Of a stretch of DNA of 64,000 nucleotides, positions 50,713 through 59,271 are shown one piece after another (the first letter of the stretch is position 1; each line of letters starts with the position of its first letter). The DNA comes from Rugamonas fusca (GTDB taxonomy: Bacteria > Pseudomonadota > Gammaproteobacteria > Burkholderiales > Burkholderiaceae_D), in the NCBI RefSeq assembly GCF_014042365.1, contig NZ_JACEZS010000004.1, positions 124,001-188,000 of the forward strand, written 5' to 3'. The notes under the pieces were generated by a model. It searched no databases and was not told where the DNA came from. It was given only the letters and a program-made list of their open reading frames with translations. Position numbers and translations under genes: made by a program.

Positions 50713-51822
50713 ATGCCATCACCGATACGCCGCATCGCCATCAACACGGGCGGCGGCGACGCGCCCGGCCTGAACGCCGTGATCCGCGCCACCGTGCTGG
50801 CGGCGCTGGAGCGGGGCTGGGAATGCATGGGCATTCGCGACGGCTACAACGGCATCCTGTGCCCGCAGCGTTATCCGGACGGCGGCGTGCTGGCGCTGAC
50901 GGCCGAGCGCGTGCGCGGCATCGCCCACCTGGGCGGCACCATGCTGGGCACCACCAACCGCGGCAATCCGCTCAGTTTCCCCACCACGCAGCCCGATGGT
51001 TCCGTGCGCGAAGTGGACCGCAGCGACGAGCTGCTGGCCTGGTTCGCGCGCGAAGGTATCGATGCGCTGGTGGCCGTGGGCGGCGACGGTTCGCTCACCA
51101 TCGCCGATGCGCTGGCGCGCAAGGGCTTGCGCGTGGTGGGCGTACCCAAGACCATCGACAATGACCTGGACCAGACCACCACCACCTTCGGCTTCGACAC
51201 GGCCGTCGCCTTCGCCACGGAATGCGTGGATCGGCTGCACAGCACGGCCGAAAGCCACCAGCGCGTGATGGTGGTGGAGGTGATGGGCCGCTACGCGGGC
51301 TGGATTGCGCTGCACACGGGCATCGCCGGCGGTGCGCACGCCATCCTGCTGCCCGAAATTGCCTATGACCTGGAGCGGGTCGCGGCGGCCATCACGGCCC
51401 GCGAGCGGGCGGGCCACAGTTACTCGATCGTGGTGGTGGCCGAGGGCGCGCGGGCGGCCGGCGGCGCGCGCGATGTGCTGGCGCCGGCCGTGGCCGGCCA
51501 CGCCGAGCGCCTGGGCGGGGCCGGCGAGCACGTGGCGCGCGAACTGCAGGCGCGCACCGGCAAGGATGCGCGGGCCGTGGTGCTGGGGCATCTGCTGCGC
51601 GGCGGCAGTCCCAGCGCCTTCGACCGGCTGGCGGCCTTGCGTTTCGGCGCGGCGGCCGTGCGGGCGCTGGACGCGGGGCAGTCCGGCGTGATGGTGTCGC
51701 TGGCTTATCCGAACATGCAATACGTGCCGTTGGCGCAGGTGGCCGGCCGCATGAAGAACGTGCCGCTCGATGGCGACACGGTGCGCACCGCGCGCGACCT
51801 GGGCATCTGCCTGGGTGACTGA
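50713..51822 (+). CDS. 6-phosphofructokinase, group III-like
   Basis: Phosphorylates fructose-6-phosphate. The 369-residue protein has the N-terminal INTGGGDAPGLNAVIR and HLGGTMLGTTNRGNP. GGDGS at 123-127 has Gly at the position that favours ATP, while PKTIDND at 145-151 has Lys where ATP-specific enzymes have Gly and pyrophosphate enzymes have Lys. EVMGRYAGWIAL and VVLGHLLRGGSPSAFDRL complete the fold. This mixed signature is known in the group III/X clade, so the phosphate donor cannot be settled from sequence. The ATG at 50713 has AGGAG six bases upstream. It stands alone behind polB. Confidence 0.9.
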   Translation: MPSPIRRIAINTGGGDAPGLNAVIRATVLAALERGWECMGIRDGYNGILCPQRYPDGGVLALTAERVRGIAHLGGTMLGTTNRGNPLSFPTTQPDGSVREVDRSDELLAWFAREGIDALVAVGGDGSLTIADALARKGLRVVGVPKTIDNDLDQTTTTFGFDTAVAFATECVDRLHSTAESHQRVMVVEVMGRYAGWIALHTGIAGGAHAILLPEIAYDLERVAAAITARERAGHSYSIVVVAEGARAAGGARDVLAPAVAGHAERLGGAGEHVARELQARTGKDARAVVLGHLLRGGSPSAFDRLAALRFGAAAVRALDAGQSGVMVSLAYPNMQYVPLAQVAGRMKNVPLDGDTVRTARDLGICLGD

Positions 51823-51834
51823 GCGAGCCGGCGC

Positions 51835-52296
51835 TCAGGAGCGCGCGCTGGCGCCGGGGGCGATGAACAGCTTGCGCTGGAAGGGATTGAGTTCCTTCTT
51901 CAGGAAGCCCGGCGCGCGCGCATCGGGCGCGAATCCCTGGGTGGCATAAAAACCTTCGGCGCCATCGGCCGCCTGGAGCAGCACGCGCCGGATGCCCATG
52001 GCCACGCAATACTGTTCGATGTGTTGCATGAACCAGCGGCCCACTCCCTGGCCCCGGTGTTTGCTCGACACGATCAGGTCGGCCACGTAGCAGAATTCCG
52101 GTGGGGCCATTTCCAGCCTGGCGATGCCTATCACCGTGTCGGCCATTGCCACGCTCACCCATTGCACCCGTCCCAGCGCACGGGCCTGCGCAGCGTCACC
52201 CGGACCGACGGCGGGGGCGCCGGCATCGCGGCGCATGGCGTGCAACAGCTTGGCAGGCATCTTGGGCAGGGGGCGGAACGTCAGCGTAGGAGACAT
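51835..52296 (-). CDS. GNAT family N-acetyltransferase
   Basis: A 153-residue acetyl-CoA-dependent acetyltransferase of unknown substrate. The beta strand 4 segment FCYVADLIVSSKHRGQGVGR contains the RGQGVG pyrophosphate-binding loop near residue 90. HIEQYCVAMGIRRVLLQAAD and GFYATQGFAPD follow, as in the fold. The ATG at 52296 (MSPTLTFRPLPKMP) is used; a longer reading adds 63 residues of unlikely sequence. It is convergent with the phosphofructokinase gene and divergent from the flavin reductase gene. Confidence 0.85.
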   Translation of the reverse strand: MSPTLTFRPLPKMPAKLLHAMRRDAGAPAVGPGDAAQARALGRVQWVSVAMADTVIGIARLEMAPPEFCYVADLIVSSKHRGQGVGRWFMQHIEQYCVAMGIRRVLLQAADGAEGFYATQGFAPDARAPGFLKKELNPFQRKLFIAPGASARS

Positions 52297-52511
52297 GGTC
52301 GAATCTGGGCGCGCGGGAAAATGGGCGTGCCCACAGGCTAAACCGTCAATCGTTGATGTGCAATCACATATTTGTATAAATTGTTTCTTCTGGCGCCTGG
52401 TATTGGGCAAATCCTGCCCGCGCTGCCAAACCGGCGCGATGCGTATGCGAAAATGCGACAGTTCTGGTCCACGGCCCCTTCTCACAACAGCAGATCACGC
52501 ATCCAGCCCCC

Positions 52512-53126
52512 ATGCATTTCTATCAGCCCGCGCACGGCCACGGCCTGCCACATGACCCATTCAACGCCATTGTCGGCCCCCGTCCGATCGGCTGGATCGC
52601 CACCCGCAGCGCGGGCGGGCAGTCCAACCTGGCGCCATACAGCTTTTTCAACGCCTTCAACTACACGCCGCCCATCATTGGATTCGCCAGCATCGGCCGC
52701 AAGGACACGCTGCGCAACATCGAGGAGACGGGAGAATTCGTGTGGAACCTGGCCACGCGCCCCTTGGCCGAGGCCATGAACGCCAGCTGTGCGCCGGCGC
52801 CGGCCGAGGTCGATGAATTCGAACTGGCGGGCCTGACGCCGGCCCCGTCACGGCTGGTGCAAGTGCCGCGCGTGGCGCAAAGCCCGGTGGCGTTCGAGTG
52901 CCGCAAGACGCAGATCATCCAGCTGCAAGGGGCCGATGGCGGCGCGGTGCCGACCTGGCTGGTGCTGGGGGAGGTGGTGGGTGTGCACATCGCACGCCAC
53001 CTGCTGGTCGACGGCGTGTACGATACGGCCGCCGCGCGGCCCATCCTGCGCGGCGGTGGCCCCGCCGATTACTTTGAAGTTGGGGCCGATGCCTTGTTCC
53101 GCATGGCGCGTCCGGCGTGGCCGTGA
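52512..53126 (+). CDS. Flavin reductase family protein (FMN-binding split barrel)
   Basis: A 204-residue protein of the flavin reductase-like family. The N-terminal HDPFNAIVGPRPIGWIATRS and NLAPYSFFNAFNYTPPIIGF are typical of the FMN-binding split barrel. TLRNIEETGEFVWNLATR and PVAFECRKTQ, with GEVVGVHIARHLL, form the rest of the barrel. There is no signal peptide. It may supply reduced flavin or act on a small substrate; no monooxygenase partner is adjacent, so the role is open. Confidence 0.88.
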   Translation: MHFYQPAHGHGLPHDPFNAIVGPRPIGWIATRSAGGQSNLAPYSFFNAFNYTPPIIGFASIGRKDTLRNIEETGEFVWNLATRPLAEAMNASCAPAPAEVDEFELAGLTPAPSRLVQVPRVAQSPVAFECRKTQIIQLQGADGGAVPTWLVLGEVVGVHIARHLLVDGVYDTAAARPILRGGGPADYFEVGADALFRMARPAWP

Positions 53127-53165
53127 TGTCGTGAGGGGCGCCATGGTGCGGCGCCCCTGGCGCGA

Positions 53166-54251
53166 TCAGTAGGTGTAGAAGATGCGCTGGATTTCCTTGC
53201 TGTCGCTGGTGCGGGTCAGGGCCAGCATCAGCAGGATGCGCGCTTTCTGCGGGTTCAGCGTGTCGGCCGCCACGAAGTCCAGTTCATCGTCGTTGGCTTC
53301 GCCGTTGCGGGCCACGATGCCCTGGCCCACGCGGCTGGCGCGCACGATCAGCACGCCCTGCTTGCGGGCCGCCACCAGGGCCGGCTTGACCTTGTTGGCC
53401 AGGCTGCCGTCGCCCACGCCGGCATGGATGATGCCCTTGGCGCCGCCGGCCACGAAGGCGTTCAGTGCGGCCGGGCCCATGTTGGCGTAGCCGTACACGA
53501 TGTCCACTTGCGGCAGGCTTTGCAGCTTGCTGATGTCAAATTCCGTGTCCACGGTGTGCTTGCGCATGGCGCGGTGGTAGAAGTAGGGATGGTTGCCCTG
53601 GATGTAGCCCAGCATGCCCAGTTCCGTCGTCTTGAAGGTGTCCGGCGTGGAGGTGTTGGTCTTGGTGACGTCACGCGCGGCGTGGATCTGGTCGTTCATG
53701 GCCACCAGCACGCCCTGGCCTACGGCCTCGTGGCTGGCCGCCAGCAGCACGGCGTTGTACAGGTTGATGGGGCCGTCAGCCGACAGGGCCGTGCTGGGGC
53801 GCATGGCGCCCACCAGCACCACCGGCTTGCGGCTCTTGACCACCAGATCCAGGAAGTAGGCGGTCTCCTCCAGCGTGTCGGTGCCGTGGGTGATGACGAT
53901 GCCATCCACGTCCGGGCGCGCCAGCAGTTCGTTGACGCGCTTGCCCAGGGTGAGCCAGTGCTCATTGCTCATGTTCTCGCTGGCGATCTGGAACACTTGT
54001 TCGCCCGTCACATGGGCCACCTTGTTCAGTTCCGGTACCGCCTGGATCAGGCTGTTTACGCCCACCGTGGCGGCCGTGTAGCCGATGGTGGTGGTGCTGG
54101 TGCTGCCCGAGCCGGCGATGGTGCCGCCGGTGGCGAGGATGGTCACGTTGGCCAGGTGGGGCGCGGCCGTGTCGGCCCGCACGTTGCTGGTAAGCAGGAC
54201 GAGAAAGGCGAATACGACAGTTAGAAAGGGCACAGGTTTGCGATACAGCAT
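53166..54251 (-). CDS. ansB: Type II L-asparaginase, periplasmic
   Basis: Hydrolyses L-asparagine to aspartate and ammonia. The 361-residue protein has a signal peptide (about 1-26, ending TSNVRA). The first catalytic motif is ILATGGTIAGSG, whose Thr is the nucleophile, and the second is ITHGTDTLEETAYFLD with Thr, Asp and Lys residues. Further matches are VLVGAMRPSTALSADGP and GSLANKVKPAL. The ATG at 54251 has GGAG six bases upstream; an in-frame ATG nine codons earlier lacks one. Export and length indicate the high-affinity type II enzyme. Confidence 0.94.
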   Translation of the reverse strand: MLYRKPVPFLTVVFAFLVLLTSNVRADTAAPHLANVTILATGGTIAGSGSTSTTTIGYTAATVGVNSLIQAVPELNKVAHVTGEQVFQIASENMSNEHWLTLGKRVNELLARPDVDGIVITHGTDTLEETAYFLDLVVKSRKPVVLVGAMRPSTALSADGPINLYNAVLLAASHEAVGQGVLVAMNDQIHAARDVTKTNTSTPDTFKTTELGMLGYIQGNHPYFYHRAMRKHTVDTEFDISKLQSLPQVDIVYGYANMGPAALNAFVAGGAKGIIHAGVGDGSLANKVKPALVAARKQGVLIVRASRVGQGIVARNGEANDDELDFVAADTLNPQKARILLMLALTRTSDSKEIQRIFYTY

Positions 54252-54665
54252 TCGATCTCCGTTGTAGTAGGTGGTCACAAGTTCACATTGTGGGAAGCGA
54301 TTTCATTCGTGTCAACAACACCCGTCGCTGGCGCGTTATGGTCAGGTTGGGAAACCGCCGTCACCATGTCTTTTGCTATCGGCCCGTGGCATGGCGCCCC
54401 GGACCGGTTGTCTACTTAGCAAACCGTGTGCCTGCGATGGGCTCGATGGCAACTCCATGTAATTAAACGGTTTTATCGCGCCGCCGGGGCCCGCCGCCGG
54501 CGCTGTCGTCCAAGCGCTTGGACGCGGTGGCGTGTTCGCCTCTGAATAATTGGACGCGGGCGGTGGCAACGGGGGGGATTTCATTTTGATAATGAATTTA
54601 CACAGAAGGCGCGGTTTTGACCGATAATGACGGCAGCTATGCGAAATACATCAGGATGGAAGACC
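54252..54665. other. Divergent intergenic region with an 18-bp palindrome
   Basis: These 414 bases lie between the leftward asparaginase and the rightward lipoprotein gene. No coding region is visible. They contain a perfect 18-base palindrome at 54507-54524 and a second copy of its TTGGACGCG half about 25 bases on, listed separately. The rest is unremarkable. Confidence 0.5.
54507..54524. promoter_or_regulatory. Perfect palindrome, possible operator
   Basis: CGTCCAAGCGCTTGGACG is its own complement over 18 bases. TTGGACGCG recurs near 54549. The position, in a divergent promoter region and too short to be a terminator with no T-run, suits a dimeric repressor site. The protein that would bind is unknown. 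Confidence 0.45.
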
Positions 54666-55007
54666 ATGAAAAAGCTATCGGCCCTGTGGCTGGCCGTGTT
54701 CGTGTGCGCGAACCTGGCCGCCTGCGGCAAGTCCGAAGCGCAACGCCAGCAGGAATCGGCGGCGACGCTGACCAGTCTCGGTGAGAAATACGTGAAGGAA
54801 AAAGTCCTGGAGCCCTCGTCGGCCCAGTTCCGCAACCAGTTCATCGGCAAGAAGGGCGCGCCGTGCGGCGAAGTGAACGCCAAGGATGCGTTTGGCGCCT
54901 ATATCGGTTTCCAGCGCTACATTTCCATCGCGCGCGACCTGACCCTGCTGGCCCAGGACGTGGCGCCGGCCGAATTCGAGGCATCCTGGGCGCAGTTGTG
55001 CCGTTGA
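54666..55007 (+). CDS. Small lipoprotein of unknown function
   Basis: A 113-residue protein. MKKLSALWLAVFVCANLAAC is a lipoprotein signal with the lipobox LAAC (Cys20), so the mature protein is membrane anchored. The remainder starts GKSEAQRQQESAATL, includes EPSSAQFRNQFIGKKG, and ends with two cysteines (APCGE and QLC) that may form a disulfide. The SSAQFRN segment followed by CGEVNAKDAFGAYIGFQRYI resembles small secreted proteins of beta-proteobacteria often left unnamed. The ATG at 54666 follows GGAAGA; earlier in-frame Met codons would bury the signal. Confidence 0.75.
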   Translation: MKKLSALWLAVFVCANLAACGKSEAQRQQESAATLTSLGEKYVKEKVLEPSSAQFRNQFIGKKGAPCGEVNAKDAFGAYIGFQRYISIARDLTLLAQDVAPAEFEASWAQLCR

Positions 55008-55041
55008 TGCTGCTTCGGTTCAATTCATAAAAAAATAAAAA

Positions 55042-55089
55042 GGCGCCAGGCCCGATTTATCGCTAGCCGCGATAAATAGGCCTGGCGCC
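55042..55089. terminator. Long bidirectional hairpin terminator
   Basis: GGCGCCAGGCC plus ATTTATCGC on the left (55042-55063) pairs with GCGATAAAT plus GGCCTGGCGCC on the right (55069-55089), with only a small bulge between the two stems. An A-run at 55028-55040 gives a T-run on the minus strand, so it fits best as the terminator of the PEP-CTERM gene. It can also end the lipoprotein transcript. Confidence 0.8.
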
Positions 55090-55107
55090 ACGTGACGCTG
55101 GTGGCCG

Positions 55108-55695
55108 TTACGCCTTGTTCTTGCGGCGCGCCACGCATGCCAGCAGGCCCAGGCCGGCGGCCAGCATGGCATAGCTTTCAGGTTCCGGTACCGGCGGCGG
55201 GGTGGCGCCGTCAACTCCGCTCAGGTGCACGCTCCAGTTCTGGCCCATGCCCTTGTGGCTGGCTGGCTGGTTCCAGTCGGCCAAGGGGATGGCGGCCTGG
55301 CTGTCAAAGCGGAAGCCGTCGGCCAGATGGGTGGTGTTGGCGAAGTTGTTGAAGGCCGCGATGGTGAACAGGTAGTTGCCGGCCGACAGGTTGCTGAAGC
55401 GCAGACCGGAGTCGTAATAGGTCTGGCCGGGCGCGATGCCGGCGTCGTCGTCGTTCTGGCCGATCAGCAAACCGTCTTTCCAGACTGCCGTGATTGGGTC
55501 GAAATTGCCGCCGCTGTGGAACGAATCGGTCCACACTTTTACATTGCTGGCGTCCTGCAGCAGCGTGAACGGAATCTCGATCACATCCTTCTGGTAGTGG
55601 ATGGTGCCGCTGAAGCTGAAATCGGCGGCGTGGCTGGGGGCTGCGGCGACGGCGGCCAGCATGGCGCTGCCCAGCAGGAGTTTAATGTTGCGCAT
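55108..55695 (-). CDS. PEP-CTERM sorting domain protein
   Basis: A 195-residue exported protein. A signal peptide (1-23, ending APSHA) is followed by a beta-rich domain like those of DVUA0089-type PEP-CTERM proteins (FSFSGTIHYQKDVIEIPFTL, SGLRFSNLSAGNYLFTIAAF). The C-terminal sorting signal has VPEPESYAMLAAGLGLLACV and the basic end ARRKNKA. Such proteins are processed by an exosortase (EpsH/XrtA), usually with exopolysaccharide production; none is encoded in the window. Its ligand or role is not known. Confidence 0.9.
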   Translation of the reverse strand: MRNIKLLLGSAMLAAVAAAPSHAADFSFSGTIHYQKDVIEIPFTLLQDASNVKVWTDSFHSGGNFDPITAVWKDGLLIGQNDDDAGIAPGQTYYDSGLRFSNLSAGNYLFTIAAFNNFANTTHLADGFRFDSQAAIPLADWNQPASHKGMGQNWSVHLSGVDGATPPPVPEPESYAMLAAGLGLLACVARRKNKA

Positions 55696-55817
55696 GGCAT
55701 ATCCCTTAAATTGAAATTAAAACAATGTCAAAAAGACAGCGCATTATTCCATGGGGTGGGATATTTGTCATGTTTTTTTGATATTATTGCTTGCGTGTTG
55801 CAAGACAGGACAGGGCT

Positions 55818-56912
55818 TCACGCGCCGCGCCGGGCCTCGGTATGGCGGCTGCGGCGGCGGAAGGCGGGCAGCGCGCCGGGCGGGCGCATGTAGGCTTCCA
55901 TGGCCCGCTCGTAGCCGTACTGCCACTGGTCGTTCATGTACTGCACGAAGGTGGCGTAATCGCGCGGCATGACGAGCCGGATGCGGTTGCGGCGCCAGTC
56001 CAGTTTCTTCTGCATCTGCTGGCGCGCCAGCACGCTCGACACATCCGACGCGTCGATGCGCACGTCGGCCGGGTGGCTGTTGGCATAGCGCAGCCTTTCA
56101 TTGCCGTCCAGCCCCAGCACGGCGCGCCAGGCAGGTATGGCGAATGCCTGGTCGAACGCTTCCTTGTATTCGATGGCCACCTGGCCGGCCAGGCGGCGCG
56201 CGATCTCGATCGGGAACAGGTCCAGCACGCCGCCGATGTAGTCGTGGCCGCCGTAGTGCTGGCAGCGGAAATAGATCATGTCGGCGATCGACAAGCGGGC
56301 CGCCTCCGTCAGCGGCACCGTGCCGTCCGTTTGCAGGGTGCCGGCCACGGCGTGCTCGCCCCAGCGCGGATCGCTCAGGGGCGAGTCCATGCCGGCCAGC
56401 AGGGCGGCCGCGCGCGGGCCGCAGAACACGGTTTCGGCGAACAGCTTGCGGGCACCGCGCGGCTGGCCCACGTCGCCGGGGCCGAACAGCAGGCGCCCGC
56501 CGATAATGGCCACGTCCACCTCGGGCGTGCCGGTGAAGGGCGGGAACGGCAGCGCGGGCGGGATCTCGAACAGGTAGTCGCGAAACAGGTCGGGAATCAC
56601 GGGCGCCCTGGCCGGCGACAGCTTGCGCCTGGCCGCGCCCAGCAACGTGCCCACCATGCCCGCGTGCTGCGCCGAGCGGAGCTCGCACCAGAAACGGTAC
56701 ATGGCGCGCGAGGTGAGCCAGGCACGGCGCGCCGCGTCGTCCGGCAACTGGTGGATGATGGTGGCGGCGATCGAACCGCCGCAACTGGCCAGCAGCAGGT
56801 CGGGCTGGCGGCCGGCCTGGCGCGCGGCCGCGTACATGCCCAGATAGATACCGAAGCGGAAACCGCCGCCGGCCATCACCATGCAGCGCTGATAGGGAGT
56901 TGCTTGCGTCAT
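55818..56912 (-). CDS. Patatin-like protein with Cys at the nucleophile position
   Basis: A 364-residue protein with a patatin-like fold. The glycine loop reads MAGGGFRFGIYLG (usual GGGxRG) and the elbow reads LLASCGGSIAATI. Aligned with GTSxGS, Cys44 stands where the serine nucleophile normally is and Ala replaces the first Gly. The dyad Asp may be in TDGTVPLTEAA. It may be inactive or use a thiol; the lipid substrate is unknown. There is no signal peptide with the ATG at 56912; an ATG six codons earlier is possible. It lies 54 bases after the TonB-dependent receptor gene on the same strand. Confidence 0.75.
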   Translation of the reverse strand: MTQATPYQRCMVMAGGGFRFGIYLGMYAAARQAGRQPDLLLASCGGSIAATIIHQLPDDAARRAWLTSRAMYRFWCELRSAQHAGMVGTLLGAARRKLSPARAPVIPDLFRDYLFEIPPALPFPPFTGTPEVDVAIIGGRLLFGPGDVGQPRGARKLFAETVFCGPRAAALLAGMDSPLSDPRWGEHAVAGTLQTDGTVPLTEAARLSIADMIYFRCQHYGGHDYIGGVLDLFPIEIARRLAGQVAIEYKEAFDQAFAIPAWRAVLGLDGNERLRYANSHPADVRIDASDVSSVLARQQMQKKLDWRRNRIRLVMPRDYATFVQYMNDQWQYGYERAMEAYMRPPGALPAFRRRSRHTEARRGA

Positions 56913-56966
56913 GGGGTCACCATACCACATCGCCGGCCTGCCGCCCGTCCCGCGGCGTGCGGCTGG

Positions 56967-59136
56967 CTAGAGGGCTTGCTCGAACGTGACGCGCAGCGCG
57001 GGCGCGGAGGGGCTGTGGACGACGCGGCGCTGGCCGCCGCTGGTGTCGGCGTAGCTGGCCGCCTCCAGTTCGGACGGTTGCAGCAGACCGCTGACGGCCA
57101 CGCGCAGCCGCGCGTGGCGCCCCGCCTGCCATCGCGCGTACAGGTCGAGCTGGCGTGCGGCGGCACTGTCCGAACCGCGCTGCGCCGACAGCCGCACCGG
57201 GCCGCCGCCCTGCCATGTGACGCTGGCGCCCACCTCCCATGCGCCGCCGGGCAGGCGGTAGTCCAGCCCGGCGCTAGCGCTGTAGGGCGCTTGCGCGGCC
57301 AGGCGGTTATCGGGCCCCGGCACCTGCCGCACGGCCGACCAGTTGCGCGCGGCGTTGGCATGCAGGCGCGCATCGGGCGCGCCCGGCCACAGGGACGCGA
57401 GCGGCAGCGCCGCTTCCAGCTCCACGCCGTGCGCGCTGGCGTTGCCGTTGTTGACGGGGGGGGGCGATCCATGCGCCGCCGCTCTGGAACAGCTGCTCGG
57501 TGATCACGTCGCGGATGCGGCGCAGGTAGATGCCGGCGCTGAGCAGGGCGTCGCCGTCCAGGTAGTGTTCACAGGCCGCGTCCAGGCCCCAGGCCAGTTC
57601 CGGGCGCAGCGCCGGATTGCCTTGCGTGTCGGGATTGGTGGGCTGGTTGTCATTGTCCGTCGTGTAGCGGCGCGGCACCAGCTGGGCCAGCGTGGGCGCC
57701 TTGTAGCTGCGGCTGAGAGCCGCGCGCAGCACGTCCTTGCCGCCGAACTGGTAGCGTGACTGCAGCGAGGGGCTCCAGACGGCGGCGCCGCTGGTGAGCG
57801 GCGCCAGGCCGGCCGTGGCGCTGTCGCTGTCCAGGCGCTCGCGGCGCAGGCCCGCGTAGAGCGACCAGCGCGGCGAGATGGTCCATTCATCCTGCGCGTA
57901 CACGGCCAGCCGGCGCACGGTGGCGCGGTAGGTCTGGTCGCCACCTGGCCGCGCCAGGCCAGCGCTGTCGACCAGCGTTTCGGTGCGGTACTCGGTGCGC
58001 GTGCCCGCGCTGCCATCCCAGCCCACGGCCAGCGCATGGCTGGCGCTGACGGGATGGCGCCAGGCGCCGGCGCTGGTGACGGTGGTCTCGGCCGGGCCCG
58101 AGGCCACCACATGGCTGGCGGCCGGCCGCGGCGCCAGCGCGCCATCGTCGTCGCGCAGGTAGCCGTCGTAGCGGAACATGGCGTCGCGGCGGCTGCTGCT
58201 GGCGCCCAGTTTCAGTTCCAGCGTGGCGTCATCGTCGAGCCGGTGCAGCCAAGCCAGATCGCTGCGCAGCACGCGCTGGCTGGCGTGGTAGCGCGCCACG
58301 CTGTCGGGGAAATCGCTGGGTGGCCCGAGCAGGGCCTGCTCGCTGGTGCCGTGGCGGTGGGCGATACGGCGCCACGTCAGGTAGCTTTGCCACGCCAGCG
58401 TGTCGCCGCCCGCCAGGCGCCAGTTCAGGCGCGGCGTGGCGGCCAGCGTGTCGTCGTCCTGCAGTTCTGTCTCGGCCGTGCGGCGCAGCACGGTGGCACG
58501 CTGCGCGCCATCGGTCCGGCCATCCTCGATGGTGTCGGGCGCGCTGGTGCGGGTGCGCGTGAGCGTGGCGGCGGCCGACCACGACAGCGCGCCGTCGCGG
58601 CCAGCCAGCTGCAGGGCGGCGCTGGGCGAGTCGCGTCCGCGCTGACGGGCGATGCCTGCGTTGAGGTCGCGCCGGTCACGGGTGGCCGATTTCTTCAGCA
58701 CCACGTTGATGGTGCCGGCGATGGCCTGGTTGCTCAACTCGGCGGTGGCACCGCGCAGGATATCCACCCGCTCCACCAGCTCCGGGTCCAGCGCGTCGAG
58801 CGAGAAGCCGGCCGGCAGCGGCGCGCCATTGAGCAGGACCTGGGTGTAACCCTGGCCCAGGCCGCGCAGGCGGATGGTGTTGCCCTGGCCGGGGATGGTT
58901 TCCACGCTGAGGCCGGGCACGCGCTTGAGCGCGTCCGTCAGCGCATGGTCACCGCGGCGCAGCAAGGCGTCGTGGTCGATCGTGGTGGTGGCTGTGGTGT
59001 CGCGCTGGCGCTGTTCCGCCAGTGCGGCGTGGATCTGGACTTGCTGGACGCTGGCATCCTCGCCCGCGTGCGCGGAGGCGCACAGCACGGCGCATGGTGC
59101 AAGCAGGAGGTACGGTAACGAGCGGGGTAACGGCAT
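56967..59136 (-). pseudogene. TonB-dependent receptor, frameshifted in a 9-base homopolymer
   Basis: An outer-membrane receptor for iron chelates or other large ligands. The N-terminus MPLPRSLPYLLLAPCAVLCA is a signal peptide, then the plug domain (DALKRVPGLSVETIPGQGN, LRGLGQGYTQVLLNGAPLP, ERVDILRGATAELSNQAIAG) and a beta barrel ending in the required aromatic motif VTFEQAL (Phe near the end). The frame breaks at nine consecutive G on the plus strand (57456-57464). Upstream codons read QSGGAWIAPP; in the next frame the sequence continues PVNNGNASAHGVELEA, the normal receptor text. One base fewer gives 723 clean codons. It is either a real null, a phase-variable tract or a read error. Confidence 0.85.
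57456..57464. repeat. Poly-G (poly-C on coding strand) tract in receptor gene
   Basis: Nine identical bases inside the barrel-coding part of the TonB-dependent receptor gene, exactly at the point where the reading frame is lost. Eight bases would restore the full-length protein. Such tracts are prone to slippage during replication and to base-count errors in sequencing. Confidence 0.9.
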
Positions 59137-59271
59137 GAACTGACCTTGTCGTGACGGGGCGACGCCGGACGACAGGCGGCCAGCGGCCGTCCCGCCGGTC
59201 CCGGTGGACGGCGATCGCGTTGAAAAATGGGGCGTGGCGGCGCCGGGCCTGACGCCGCCGTGGGCTGCGCG
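59137..59271. other. Spacer between receptor and M56-M23 genes
   Basis: These 135 bases contain no gene. They are GC-rich with several partial inverted repeats (for example GGCGGCC and GGCCGTC near 59175-59190) but no convincing terminator, so co-transcription of the flanking minus-strand genes is possible. Confidence 0.4.
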
